This document shows, piece after piece, positions 1 to 12,966 of a stretch of DNA of 38,015 nt (position 1 is its first letter; every line of letters begins with the position of its first letter). This DNA comes from Tilletiaria anomala UBC 951 (Eukaryota > Basidiomycota > Exobasidiomycetes > Georgefischeriales > Tilletiariaceae): positions 1 through 38,015 of the forward strand of contig NW_013546886.1 of assembly GCF_000711695.1 (NCBI RefSeq), written 5' to 3'. The notes beneath the pieces were generated by a model. It saw nothing but the letters and a program-made list of their open reading frames with translations, was not told the DNA's origin and did no database searches. The position numbers and the translations under genes are program-made.

Positions 1-86
1 TGGAAGTGAAGGTTAAGCCAAAAGTGCCGAGATCGCTGAAGGAGAACATTGCGGATCTGCAAAAAGTGCGAGCGGAACGGGGCTGA
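1..86 (+). CDS. 3' end of an unidentified gene (partial)
   Basis: From base 3 an open frame runs to a TGA at 84-86 and encodes about 27 residues rich in Lys, Val, Arg and Glu, ending in a helix-like stretch with a KENIADLQKVRAERG terminus. The left window edge cuts it, so neither start nor family can be seen. The charged, coiled-coil-like C-terminus and the good third-base pattern suggest a real coding end rather than chance, but the piece is too short to name. It could also be a chance frame. Confidence 0.35.
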   Translation, partial: EVKVKPKVPRSLKENIADLQKVRAERG

Positions 87-3000
87 ACCCTGTCCCCAGG
101 TGCCATTAGAGTGGCGCAGGCACACATATATAGTGCGTAAAGCAACATCAACCCTCCGCTTTGGCGCTCCTTTTCGGTTCTTAAAATTGTTGGCGGTTGA
201 CGCTGCTGCCCGTTAAACCATCTTCTCCACTAAGTGCAACTTTTCGTTGCGCTGCTCGGGCCTGGGCGAGTAGACCACTCTAGGAGGTTGGCTTGGTGCA
301 CCCAAAGCCAACAGGCAATGACACACCGCCATCACTCTGCTTTTTAGCACTTTCTCGTCGGCGCAATTGTTGCAATTTAGTGCAATTGCGGTGAGGCAAT
401 ATACGAAAAAGGGGCGACTCCTTTGACGTATTGGCGTTATTGTCTTGCTTTCCATACCTTTTACTAATGTATATGTACGCGCATGCGCATCGGTCCCGAA
501 TGGCTGCACAAGATGTTTTCAAATGGGTTGTACTCGTGCATACTGTGCCGATGACAAATACATACCAAGCTAGCAGAGGGACAATGTACCTTTCTGGCAA
601 CTGGAGAGAATAGTGAGATATCAGTTCTGATCTGTACGCCTGTCTAACGGTTGGCCCGTGAACCCCCAACCCCTGATATGTAAATGATGGCGAGGAGCTT
701 GAGGTGAATCCTTCATCGGAATTGGCTTCACATCTCCTTTCCACCATGTTCAAACATGACTGCTTATTCATTCCCGTCTGACAGATTCATGCCTTCAGAT
801 TTCGGATCAGATTCTACGAATCCTACACATTCTCGCAGACAAGGCTATTCTTTGCCGCAAAAGGGCATTCACCCTTCGGTGAAGGTGAATTCCTTACGGG
901 AATATGACCTGGCAGTGCTGCCCTTGTTCATCAAGCCGGCTGCAATCTGCAAGATGGAAGATGTGAAATGTGAGATGTTAGGCGTGAAACCTGAACAGGC
1001 GTGAGTTGCGAGACTGTACTTAGCGTATATCAAATTGATCATGAGGCTGCATCGTGCCGAGCACTTCAGGTATTTAGAGACGGCTTCAAGGACCACTTAC
1101 TTCTACCAAGACCAGCGAACGGAAACAGATATCAAATGCGTAATGAGGATTTGAATCCATGGTCAGAGGCCCGCTTATGGTGAATATTTTCGCCGATACG
1201 TAAGCTCATCATCGCATCAGCCTACTGACTATATGTATACATACATATCCAGACATAGGCGCATGGGCAGGGACTGGTGGGGATGAAGCCGGAAACTTGA
1301 TTAATTGGGTTAGCTCGATGAGATATCTCGATTCTCAGGTAGAGAGCTCGCACGAAATGCGCCAAACATAAACCCGCGATCCAGCTGATAGAGGACATGC
1401 TGGAGCCTGGGCGTCTTACGGCACGGGCAAGCCTGCAGATTTGATGACGCTTGAAGGAGCTGAATCGCTGGAGCTTGAAACCCCACACTTTGCGAGCGAG
1501 GCCCACCGCGTGAGACAAGCAAGCGAGTGATGTTGCAAGCAGGCAATAGTCAAAGCCTTGCCTTCAGCGCGTGGCTTACCGCAGCATTGGCGCACTTACG
1601 CCAAAGGATAAAGGCGGAAGTGACGGCATGCATGATTCCTGCAGCGTGGCCAGCCGCTGAGCCAGATCCACAGTGGTAACCCAAGCCAGCACCTGTGACG
1701 AGACTTTGCTCGAGCGAATGCAAAGCTCAGAAAGTTGAGGAGTTGGTGTAGCAAGAAGAGCATGAGGAGACGGCCAGGAGCGTCGCTGTGTACGAGGGAC
1801 GTAGTGGGCACAAAGGTCCTTAAGTGGCAGCTTTTCGTTTTGGCTACTGTCATAAAGCAAAGGGAGAGGCACGGAAGGTCACACGTTCAACAAGGTCCAT
1901 GGATGGAAAGGTAACCCATGTCTTAACTTGTAACATGCAGCAAAAGGGAGTGCATGCAGTCAGAACAGCTCAAGCCAATCGCCCACAGGATGCTGGAAAC
2001 AGAGTTAGGTGGACACCGCTTCGTGACATAATTGTATCGTGAAGGTACCAATGCTTCTGGATTCCATCAAGCCAATGATCAGTCCAACCCGTCTTGTTTT
2101 TGGGAGCGTTCCTCTTCACTGGCCGAACACTACCCTCTGTAGTCGCACCGCGAGCAGAAACTTGATTTAGCGCAGAAGGTACTTGCGCCTTCTTGCTCAC
2201 ACCCGTGCCGATGAGCATGATGCTGGATGAAGTGCTCACCTAATGAGGACGGTACGAGGCAGTACGCGTGCGTGTGCTCGGCATGGCTCTAACAAGACTG
2301 GGTTGCATATGGAGCCTTGAACCGACAAGCTAAGCCACCGATCTGTGAGGATCCAGCAGATTCTAGCCTCCTGCACCTACCATTAAAGAGGTTCCCCGTT
2401 TGGACGGCTTGAGATCTAGGGATGGAAGTCAGAGCGAGAAATGCAAAGGTGAGCTTGGGGGAGGCCGATGCAACCGATGCTCATCTTGTGCATTGCGTTT
2501 ATCACCTACAAGCATGTGCAAATGCGCTTATGGCCTCCTAGGGATTACTGTACAGGTCATGTTAGCAACCTAAAAACGTAATCAACGCTTCATGTCAAAC
2601 TGGCGCTCGCAAAGAGGCCAGAGATGCCTACTTCCTTCCATTCAAGGCGCGAAAGCTAGACATTTCTCTGCTTCAAGTCTGAGGGCTCGGAAATGATTAC
2701 GAAGTACATGCATTATCTATTCAGGTCGGCCTATACTGCAGCAAGCATTTGAGACTCATCTTACTCTCGGTGCTACACCCTCATGAACTATAGGAGCTTA
2801 CCCTTGTCACCACATGCTTTCCTATAACACCTCCTACAATATGGCTATGATGACATCCATCAATTCCACATATAAAGTTGCCTTGAACATCATGCACAAG
2901 TTTCAACGTTCAGCTTCAACAATCGATTCGTGATACTTTCTTACTTTGCGCGCCCAATCCCTCTACTCACAACGTCATCAACACCATCTCGGGGGGGGGG

Positions 3001-5023
3001 GGGAGTGGGGGCATAGTGTCACAGTAGAAGGATATTTAGCTGATGATGTCTATCACCAATAGGGATTAGTAAGCTCTTCATTGACGTAAATGGGCGTTAG
3101 CACCGTTTTTGCTGCTGATATATTTTTTTCTAGCCATACAGCGAAACACATGATCAACAGACTGAAACCTTTCACACGTGTCTGAGCGTTACTTGCACCA
3201 TCACCTGTAAAGATTTTGAGTCTGTTTTCAGAGTTAGGAGGATAGGCATCTCCGACGGTACGTTGTAAGAATCAGTATCATTCATACACGTTTCAAGCCT
3301 TTCTTGCCATTTGGGCTTCCAGCCCTTTCCACGGTGAGCGATCATCCTGAATCCAACTAGCACGATCAGTCTTGGTGCCAATTGATCCATCATGTCATGC
3401 GTCGCTGAAGGGCTAAATGTCAGCGAAACACCATGTTCGGGCGCAGACCACAGCGTAAGATATCACCAGCAGACCGTCGGTAGTCACCAAGAGCGACTGT
3501 CAGAGCGTTTGGCCGCAGCAGCAAGTGTAGCCAACACAGCGCGTTCAGCTTCCATCAACCGACATCGCTGTTCAACGTGCGTGTCCAACGCCCCTCTCGT
3601 ATCGCATGAACAGTTGTCACATGCAGGTCATCGCATTCTCTCAGTGTATCTATTCCCACGAATTCACGGCAGCGTCTGTTCAGAAAGTGATTCGCAACTG
3701 ATCGTGCTGCTTCCGGCACTATGTTATCTGAAAGTCTTGCCCTGCTGGCCCAAAAAGCAAGCTACGGAGACATTTGAGTTCGTCCCCTCCGTAGATCTGT
3801 TCGCCATATCCGTGATCTTCAAGGTGTTCTGGGATGCCGTCTCCCGGGAAAACAAATTGGAAGGCATTTATGTTGAACATGCCGAAGGTTCCGACACAGT
3901 GCCGTTGCGTCTCTCTGACATAAGTACTTCGTGCTGAAGTAGTTGTTCCCAGGGCTTTTTACGTTCACCGCCAAGCCATGCTTTACGAAGGCACAAAGTA
4001 CCGAGCTCTACGACCATAAGAAGCGATTCGTCGAAGGTTCGACGAACGATGACATGATTGGTCACCGAATCTGATACCGCAGCTCTTGGACTAACATGCA
4101 AAAGTCATTTGCCCACCCAATTGCATCAAGCCATCTCGTCAGAACATGCTGGGGCGCGACAGCAGGTGTGATTCTAGGCCATTCACTGGATCGTCTTCAA
4201 GTTTGTGCACTTCTCCGTGTGCCCTTCCAGAATTCGCCATCCCGTCTGTGTGAGTGCATTGGAACTCGCTGAGAATCTAGAGAAGTCTCGCTAGCACCGT
4301 GTGTGCGCTTGTTCATGCGCTTGCTACTGCGTGAAGGTGATCAGCGAGACATCAACAGAGGACAGTTATGCGGCTTTCATTTTACCAAGCCCATACAGGA
4401 ATTTCGAGATTGCCCGACTGTTCCTCAACATTGGGACATGTGTAGGGCCTTCTAGTGGTACTTCGGGGAGTTTAAAATTGAGTCATGTTTGTAGCCTCTT
4501 TTTTATTCACAACATGGCGCGCTAGAAGCGCCGTCCGCCAGCGAGGAAGCGTACCCTTCTTTGTCGATCTGTTGCTACCCTCTTCTCCCTTCCACATTTT
4601 CTTTTGGGTCGCTTTGAAGTAACTGTAGACCAGTATGGAAGCACATGTTTGCTTGTCCAGGCTTGTCTATCCTGATAGGACCCTTACTCATTTCCCGACA
4701 TACGAGGAGGCAGACAATCAAAGAGCACCTGGGGCACCCGGAAGATGTGTATTCGATGAAGAGTAAGTAAGATTTGGTGCCTCGAAGAGTGACCCGAATC
4801 GAACTGAAGATTCTGGGCACCGTCCTCAAGATGTACAATGTGGAAGGAACAGGCTTAGATGCCGTGCAGTTCAACTCAGGAAGGATAGACACTAGTGATG
4901 AAGTTAACTGATATAACGTGGATGCTTCGTGTGTAAAAGTTGAGCGGAACGGGCTTGCAGCCCTTATCTAGATCCAAAGCAACAAAATGGCACGAAACTC
5001 AACAACTACAGCACGTAAGTGAG
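87..5023. other. Gene-poor stretch without a confident gene
   Basis: About 5 kb between the partial gene at the left edge and the MPH1 promoter, in a window where genes are otherwise packed. No frame shows a recognisable domain, no intron-joined model could be built, and no tRNA or rRNA signature was seen. The longest ATG frame is 3392-3937 (+, 181 codons), with no recognisable motif. A coding-like but repeatedly interrupted frame runs on the plus strand from about 3955 to 4911. A run of 13 G lies at 2991-3003. The stretch may hold decayed genes or lineage-specific short genes that cannot be recognised by eye. Confidence 0.5.
2991..3003. repeat. G13 homopolymer
   Basis: Thirteen consecutive G, followed after one A and one T by a further G-rich run (GGGAGTGGGGG). 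It lies inside the gene-poor stretch. Such a tract can slip during replication and is a common place for sequencing length errors. Confidence 0.9.
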
Positions 5024-5039
5024 ACGCGACGCGCCGCGA
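5024..5039. promoter_or_regulatory. MCB-like ACGCG cluster upstream of MPH1
   Basis: ACGCGACGCGCCGCGA lies about 240 nt upstream of the MPH1 start codon, and a further GCGCGACGC occurs shortly after it. ACGCGT-like boxes bind the G1/S factor MBF in studied fungi, and DNA-repair and replication genes are typical targets. The copies here are the ACGCGA/ACGCGC variants, not the perfect ACGCGT, so the assignment is tentative. Confidence 0.3.
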
Positions 5040-5275
5040 TGAAGCAGCGCGACGCACACAAGCGACTCGTGACGTGAGGTATACAAATCTGACACTTGAC
5101 GGCTGGGTCGGATGTATGGAATGGGCCAGGCTCTCTTCAAATCAAGGAAGCAGTAACATGCTTGAACTGGATTAGTCGCCTTCGTATCGGGTCTGCTCCA
5201 AACCCCTTGCCACATCACATGTGCTTTTCGGCTGCCCCTTGACTGGGTCGGTAGAGCACGAATGCACAAAACAGC

Positions 5276-8200
5276 ATGGATGCAGACGACGAGTTTGGAT
5301 TCGACGACGCTGACGACGCCATTGCGCAGCTCGCCGACGATGACTTGTTTCTGCCAAAGGCACAGATGGACCGGGTCTTCCATCGACAGTGTCAAAGTGG
5401 GGATGCGGTGCAAGACCCGCAACTTGGTCCGGCATCGCTACGTTCGGGGCTCGCAGCCGCCAGTACCTCCATAGCGACCCACCTCCGACGAACTGGCATG
5501 GAAAAGGCAGGGACAAGCTCAGAAGACGCCATCCCGCTTTTTCGCGGCGAAGATGAAGAAGATGACCTGAATTCTCGCCCCGGTTCGGGCACGCGGTGCA
5601 CTCCTGCATTGGGGCGGACAGAAGTAAACGGATCTACAGCGGCGCCGACTGCATTCAAAGTGCCGACTATGGCTGCACGTCCCGGCGTTACTACTGCTCG
5701 GAGGGTGCTCAGTGGGCCGGTGGAGTCCAATATCTCAAATGTCCCGCAGACCAACGGTTGGGCCGCGAAGGGCACAACGTCCTCTCACTCAGCCTCTGCC
5801 GTGGCGAAGGGAAAGCAGCCTGGTCGGCTCCCTCAGCGAGGGCATGCCGGCGTCGATGTCATCGAAATGGATGACCTTGAAGACGAATTTGACGACTCTT
5901 TCTTTCAATATGCCGATGAGGTAGAATTGCGAGCTATGTCCAGCGCGGGAACGCCCAACTCGACTCGCACAAATGGTAGCCACACTGCAGTGGGCCAGAG
6001 ACGCTCAACACCTGGGGTCTTTCGCCCTCGGCAATCTAGCGGAAGTGGCTCAGGAGCCGAAGGCGGAGGAAACAATGCTACCGGAGGGTTGCGGCAAATG
6101 AATCTGTTTGGAAAAGCCATTTCCCACGAGGCGCCGAGTCGACCTGCTGTGCGAGCGCCGGGTCTCCTGGTGCTCTCTGCGAACCGATCCCACTCATCCG
6201 GTGCCAATGGCGCTCAAACGAGTACTTCGGCCTCTGGAGGAGCAGGACACGCGGTGGCGACTGGGAGGAGCAGAAGCGGCGGAATTGGTATGGGAGCAAA
6301 GAAGTGGGACCGCAACGTTCGTGCCGCCTCGGGTCCTGCGTGGCAACGCCAGCGTGCCCTCGCTAGCGTGGGCGCTGGTAGCCTCGTTGTCAATACTAGC
6401 AGCGATGAGCTACAGGAAGATTGGGACGAATCACGTCGTAGTCACCGGCTGGCAGGCGTAGGAATGTACAGCGCTGGTGTGGTGGGCAGAGCGAGTGTTA
6501 ACCCCCAGCAGCATCAGTTATTAGAGATAGCAAATGCTGGCCCGCCTCTTCCGATGAAAAACAAGATCGACGAGGAAGCTGCCAAGACTTGGATCTACCC
6601 GACGAACATGGAAGCCAGAGACTATCAGTACAACATTGTCAGCAAGGCTCTGTTCAAGTGAGTGTCGCGCGATGCTTATGCAGAGGTTGCACGAAGCTGA
6701 CTGTATACGATGTGTTTCGCACATGCAGCAATGTATTGGTCGCTCTACCGACCGGTCTGGGAAAGACATTCATCGCAGCTGTCGTAATCTTAAATTTTTT
6801 TCGCTGGTACCCGCACGGCAAGAGTAAGCACACTTCTGTGCTGCAGAGCCTTGTTCTGGGTGTGCTGACGAATCGCCACACTTACAGTCATCTTCGTTGC
6901 ACCAACGCGACCGCTGGTCGGACAACAGCAGATGGCTTGCCACGGAATCTGTGGGCTACCTTGGGACGTAGCGATTGAGCTCACGGGCGAGACAAGGAGC
7001 TCGATACGCGAAGAAGACTGGAAGGCGAAACGCATTTTCTACATGACACCGCAGACGCTCAACAACGATCTCGAAAAAGGCAATTGCGATGCCAGAGACG
7101 TGGTGTGCATTGTGATTGGTGAGCCTTTAGATATGTTTCGTCATGACTAGATGGTTGTATGCTGAATGCGCCTTGTGTTCCTTTCTGCAGACGAGGCGCA
7201 TCGTGCGACTGGCCGTTTCGCATACACCACCATCATGCAGCTCTTGATGGCTCGCAACCCGTACTTCCGCGTGTTAGCGCTGTCTGCCACTCCAGGCAAG
7301 GATTCTGAGCACGTACAAATGGTGATTGACAATTTGCACATCAACGCGATCGAGATTCGCACGGACGATGCCATCGACATTCGCCGCTACGTCCACCGCA
7401 AGAGCGAGTCTGTCGTACGCGTTGCGCGAGATCCCGTAATCGAGAGCCTGAAAGACAAATGGGCGAGTCTGATGGAGAAGAATTATCTCAAAGCGATCAA
7501 AAGCTTCCAACTGCTGCGTGGTGATCAGAAGGCAGAGACGATCAAGCCGTATACATTGCAGTCGCTTCAGCGCACCGCGCACGACGTCCTCAAAGCCAAA
7601 CCCTACTTGCGCAAGACGATTGCCGGAGCACAACAGATGGCATTCGCCATGAGCTTTCTGCTTGACTCGTCTGCCATGATCTTCCGTGATCGCGTACTCG
7701 CCATCTGTGACGGCGACGGAAAAGGTGGCTCGGGCTCGAGCAAATCGGCAATCAATCGTGGCCTCGCCGAAGTACAGGATATCCTTACAGAGGTCAACTC
7801 TCTCAAGGTCAACGACAAATTTTATCGGCACCCCAAGATGGATATGCTACGCGAGATCCTCGAGCAACATTTCAACGAAGACGAGATTGCTGCTTTACAA
7901 GATCAGGATCAAGCAGAAGCCTCAGGAAACAAGGTATCTCACATGCGGACACGTGCGATGGTTTTCTGTTCGTCACGTGAATGCGTCGAAGAGATTGTTG
8001 CCAACCTCAACTCGGTCAACATGGACGCCTGCCGCTTTGTTGGTCAGCAAGCTGATCGTAACGGCAGCAGAGGAATGGGTCAAGCAGAGCAAAAGCAAGT
8101 AATCAGGGATTTCAAGGAGGGCAAGTACCGAGTGCTCGTAGCGACATCGATCGGTGAAGAAGGCCTCGACATTGGCGAGATTGACTTGATCGTGTGCTAC

Positions 8201-10300
8201 GACGCCACCTCAGATCCCGTGCGCATGCTACAGCGCGTCGGAAGAACAGGACGCAAGAGAGACGGTAAAGTTGTGCTCCTCGTGACTGAAGGAAGGGACG
8301 ATTTCAAGCACGAGAATGCGCGCGAGAAGCACGGGAATGTCCTCAAGAGTATCACGAATGGCAAATATGAGCTCTATGATGATGTTGAGCGCATGGTGCC
8401 ACCCCATATACATCCAGCGGTCGAAAAGAAGGCGGTTCCACAGCCAGAATTCGACACATCAATGATATCCAACGGCCGTTCTCGATCGTCAAGAACTGCC
8501 GCGAGTAGCAAGAAGGGGAAGAAGATGAAAGACCCCATGCGCGGTGTACCTGAAGATGATTTTGCTGGATTCTCAAAGGCTTCTGAGCTTGGTAACAGGC
8601 CGAGCATGAAGGGGCAAAAGCGTTCATCTGGCATGCTTTCGGACGACACATCCGATGATGACATCCTCTGTGGACGACGCGCACCGGCCAACGGGCATGG
8701 CACTGCCACACGAGATGCAGACTCTGAGGAAGAACAACATGACACGCTTTCTACTGACCTAGCGCTCGTACTCGATGACAACTCGGATGATGATCTCCTC
8801 ACTGGTTTCAGCACAGTGAATCAAATCTTAGCCCGTGCTCCCCGTCGCGATAAGAGCACTGGTGCAGCGCGTACAGGGAAAGCCGGAGTTACTCAAGTCG
8901 GCAGGTCCAGCACATCAATTAATACGAGCCTGAAGAATACAAGGAACAACCATGCCTTAGCTCGTGCACAGCCAGCTGCGAAGAGGCCAGCTACTGTTCG
9001 ATCGGCTGTACAGCCAAAGGGCTTGGCACGCGGTGGCCACCAATCTGCTTGCGTCGCCCCCACCACGGCGAGTCCTACATTCAATGGCCCTCCGATGGGC
9101 AGGGTGCACCCACTTCTTGCTCAATTCCTCCAGAAGGAGAATGGCGTAGATGACCCTGCACCCTCTAAACCGGAAGCGGGTAAAGTACAAGAGAAGAGAA
9201 TGGGAAACGAAAGACATGCTGCAAAACCCTTATCCGCATCGAATGCTCCACTTCAGCACATTGATTTGAACGTCATCAAGCCCAGCGCGGCTGCGGAGAG
9301 GGAGCCTGACTCTGACACGAGTTCCCAGCCATGGTCCCAGAAGCCGCTGGCCATCGCCACATCGATTCCTCAAAACTCCATATTCACTTCACAATCAGAC
9401 GAAGAACCACTTGCTGCCACTGCATCGAAGCGTAGCTTAAACAAAGGCGTTCAAAATGATGCCGATCTGTCGGACGTCCCTCTGAGCAAGGTCAAGCCAA
9501 GAGCGCCCTCGCCTCACGGACCAATTTCTAGTGATTTGAGGCAGGTCAGTGCCGCACACGATATGCAGAAGGCGAGGGATCATCCAGGGTCATATGAAGA
9601 AGAGATCGATACTTCGCCTTTGATTGTCAGGAAGCGGGGGCAAAAAAGAGGACCGCACATCCTCGCGCAAAACAGCTCATCGCCACCACACAAGAAGCAG
9701 GTAGTGTCGATCCCCGAAACACCACCAGCGGTTGCTCCGCGAAAGCGTAAGCAAGCAAAGCGCAAGATTCGCAACTCGCCGCGATCGAGAATGCTATTCC
9801 AGTATGAGGCTGACCGCAGCACAGATGAAGAGCAGCATGGCGAGAGCGATGAAGACGACGAAGGCATCAATACCGATTCTGACAGCGATGACGACCGGCG
9901 GGCTGTTGGAGCCTTCGAAGCAACGCAAGCTCCTGCGGGGTACAACCAGCAGGCTATCTACATGCAGTCATTGCTGTGAGTAGAAGCTTGTAGCTTGCAG
10001 CTTGACGCATACGCAACAGTCACCTGATGCTTTAGGTGGTGCTGTTGCAGATCACAAGAAGCGCCGACACCTTTTAGAGGCGGCCGGTCGGCAGCGAATC
10101 TATTCCCCGGCATTGGGGGACGCTTTGGCGAGAAGGGCGATGGAGGTACAGGCATCAGCAAAGCGAGGAGGCCTGTGATGCTTTCCTCTGACGCTGCTGC
10201 ACAAGATGATGACCATTACTCGATGGACAGCTTCGTTGTCGATGAGGATGTCCTTGAGTATGAAGATGGGTACAATGGTCAAGATGACAGCGAGCTGTAG
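5276..10300 (+). CDS. MPH1: MPH1/FANCM-family ATP-dependent 3'-5' DNA helicase
   Basis: Five exons join in phase: 5276-6657, 6729-6823, 6888-7118, 7191-9975, 10051-10300 (introns of 71, 64, 72 and 75 nt), giving about 1580 residues. The superfamily-2 core is clear: Walker A PTGLGKT at about 468-474, [14 protein letters not shown] at 570-573 (its D codon is split by intron 3), LSATPG, then the second RecA lobe with [24 protein letters not shown] and the [12 protein letters not shown] motif. This order and spelling are diagnostic of Mph1/FANCM/Hef. The family remodels stalled forks and D-loops in the nucleus, promoting error-free bypass and limiting crossovers. The N-terminal ~450 residues and C-terminal ~640 residues are acidic, Ser-rich and probably disordered; an acidic DSFVVDED patch near the end is reminiscent of Mph1 tails. 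It is longer than the roughly 1000-1200 residues usual for fungal members. An out-of-frame ATG at 5262 precedes the chosen start. It converges with the SMYD-like gene. Confidence 0.95.
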
Positions 10301-10314
10301 TCCAAAGATTGATA

Positions 10315-12477
10315 TCAGGGCTGCATAGCGCTTGCCATTATGCCACGCTCCAGATCGTCCAATGCTTCTGTGACTGCTGCTAATGAGGTACCTCTATCGG
10401 CAAAGCCAATTTTGATCTGTGTGCTAGCCTGACGCAGATTGGCCCTTGCAAATTGGGCGGCTTCCAAACATGTCCTGGGTAAACCCGGAAGGGATGGAAC
10501 TGTGCCAAAGTATTGCGCGAGATTCTTCGGAGGCGTGAGATTCCGTTCTTGCGGACGTAGAGCTGCCTCGTTCATGACTAGGCGACCGACTGCAGCGAAG
10601 GCGAGGGCCTTTGCGGGATGGCCGTCTGCAAAGATTGACCCATTTCCCACCTGCATTCCTTGTATCTGGAGCATGCCCGCGTAGATGGCTGTGTCGTAGC
10701 TTGCAGATTGCTGTTGAAGAGCTTTGGATTGTGAAGCACGGACCTCCACACTGTTTGCCTTTTCGATGGCTGCAAGATGAAGGAGGCGCAACATGGGAAA
10801 GAGTGGGAAAGCCGCGGGCGGAAGATGTCTGCGCAGCGTCGGTAGCAAAGTAAGCATCGCCAGCGTGGACCCGGGGTTATGCTGAGCGAAAGCCCGTTCA
10901 GCAGCCATCCACTGCTCTGCACCTGACAGGCGCAGTTTTTGTAGGGGCTCGAGGTCGATCGTCTGCATTTTTCGGCAAGCTTGACATATGATGCGCAAGA
11001 TTCCTGCGATGCTTTCCTTCGGGTCAGGTCTCGGTAGAGCGACCCATCCTTTGCAATCCTTTATTTGACAAAGTGCAGCATCGCGCGGATCCTGCCAAAG
11101 CCCCTCCAGATCAAGAGTCGAGCCATCTCGCATTGCCTTGATCTGCGCCTTTTCGGTTTTGCGGCATTTCTTACACATTGCACAATCGCATTTGAATGAA
11201 TAGCTGCGCATCAGCGTCTCTTCGCGTCGATGCAATGGCTCGGAAAGATCGAGATAGCTGGTCAGAATCTCGTCGCCCGGATTGAGATCTTTGATCACAT
11301 TGATGTGCAGACAGCGCATGCGATCTTGCGATTGAGAAGCTGGAAGGTTAGCATTCGGACCCCATGGAAAGACAACAACTGCATTAGGGATGCAACTGCT
11401 GTTCAGCAGGGCAGCAGTCGGACAGATCGATATCCCACAGGGATCCAGGTCGCCCCGCGCGGCCGTGAAAGCATTGCTCGTGTACTTGCACACGAAGTCA
11501 AGCACATCTTGAGCATTGGCGAAACCATATCCAGTGAGATCGCTTGGAAGGCTTTCGTGCGAGACCAAAGCTCTGGAGTTTGACGGTTGCCGGTCCTCAA
11601 TTCCAGAAGCGCAGCCTAGGAAGAAAGCAAAGCGAGCTGCTAGCTTCCCAGCTTCTTGTAGCTGTTCGAGCGACATGAGCTGTCTGGGTGAGAACTGATC
11701 TTTCACCTGTCTCCACGCTTGCTTTGATATTCGCGATTTGGACCAAACAAGCCGTGCTAAGATTCGAATCGCAGCACCCGGGTCTTTAGCATCATCGGTG
11801 TTCCTGTCGTGCGTTTTAGCAACAGCTTCCATCGGAGTATCTTTCCCTACGGCCATTGCAAATCTCTCCGCATTCTCTTCTTCGGGATGATCTTCAGCGT
11901 CCTTGCGAGCTTGCTCCTCCGCCATGCGCCGACGCTTCGTGTACTCCTGCAAAGCTGTGCACTCGAGCTTGTGATCGGGCCAGTCTGCACGCTGGCATTC
12001 TGTGTCACAATAACGCATCATCCGACATCGCGAGCATCGCATCGCATCTGTTGCATTGGCTAGTTTAAGAATTTTGAGGCATGCGGAGCACACGTATCGA
12101 AGGCATTCCTCAGATGGCACCGTAGCATGCGGTCGTAATCTGAGTAGATTTGTGCCTAATAGCCACCGGGAGTAAGCTTCGGGCGACAAGTTTGGGAGCG
12201 CGATTTAACACAACAACTCACCTCTTTTGCATACTCGTCCATCCTTGGGCTGCCAGTAGAGCCCGCGACCGTGCTTGCTCGTCCACCGCACTTCTATGTC
12301 GGGATTCTCTTCAAGCGCATGGGGTATGCTGAGAGCGTGCGGTGCGGAAGGATCTTCGATGGGAGCTGCCCCCGCCACGTCGGCAGGCGGACCAGCTTCC
12401 TCAGTGGTACCGTTGAAAGTAAGCGCCGCTGGCTTGCGCGCTTCGCGCCGCTTCTTCAGGTCTGCGAATGAGCTCAT
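10315..12477 (-). CDS. MYND zinc-finger / SET-domain protein (SMYD-like)
   Basis: Two exons, 12477-12222 and 12155-10315, are joined over a 66-nt intron and give about 698 residues. The start was chosen at MSSFADLKKRREAR because the upstream in-frame extension looks non-coding. The SET domain begins near residue 63 (SKHGRGLYWQPKDG) and, as in SMYD proteins, is split by a MYND finger: C108-x2-C111, C126-x2-C129, C135, C139, H147, C151. The catalytic half follows, with LLNSSCIPNAVV (the usual NHSC-type motif, here NSSC), PGDEILTSYLD, and the post-SET cysteines CDCAMCKKC. The C-terminal ~250 residues look helical, like the TPR-like tail of SMYDs. The family methylates lysines of histones or cytosolic proteins; the substrate here is unknown. 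The NSSC change could reduce activity. Its stop codon lies 14 nt from that of MPH1. Confidence 0.9.
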
Positions 12478-12770
12478 GGACCATGCGGTAGCTCCATTCC
12501 ATTCACATCGAACTTGAATAGACGGAACCGCTTGCCCTTGATTCAACTGTGTGCGTCCGCTTTGAGGCAGGCGCCAATTTCGTTGGGCGTGCGTAACGCA
12601 GCGTCCAAGAAGGAATCTAGCTGTGGGCAAAGATAATGGTCTCGACAATGCACAAGCAACATCAGAAAAACCCGCACCGCGTGCATCCAGAAAAGAAGGT
12701 TATTAGACTGGATGACGCGAACCTGCAAGGGTGGAACGCGTCGAGGAGACCTTATGGAACGTGTAGCAGT

Positions 12771-12776
12771 CACGTG
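12771..12776. promoter_or_regulatory. E-box CACGTG
   Basis: A CACGTG hexamer within AGTCACGTGATG lies about 295 nt upstream of the SMYD-like start codon (minus strand). In fungi such sites bind Cbf1/bHLH factors. A single hexamer is weak evidence. Confidence 0.3.
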
Positions 12777-12966
12777 ATGCAGCTGACAATGGCGCTGTTA
12801 TTCAACATACCACACTGCACGAAGTGCAATTCTACTATACCCGGGCCCCAAGGGTCGAGCAGCTAAGCAGTGGGTATGGCAGCGGCAGTGACGCGCCTGG
12901 CAGCGTCGGACTAGACAGGTTTTGCGTCTGAGAAGACGTTCAGCACGGTCAGTACATATCTTCGAA

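Noticed and set aside
280-771. Minus-strand frame of 163 codons near the left edge
   Set aside because: The residue order looks random, with many Cys, Ser and Arg scraps, no domain and no supporting splice sites.
3392-3937. Plus-strand frame of 181 codons starting at ATG
   Set aside because: It has no recognisable motif, an uneven composition and an equally plausible antisense reading, so it is kept only as part of the gene-poor stretch and not called a gene.
4021-4050. GGTTCGA resembling a tRNA B-box
   Set aside because: The bases after it do not complete GGTTCRANYCC, there is no matching A-box and no cloverleaf can be drawn.
5262-5474. Upstream out-of-frame ATG frame overlapping the MPH1 start
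   Set aside because: It is 14 nt upstream of the real start, in another frame, with no coding merit of its own; a regulatory upstream start is possible but unsupported.
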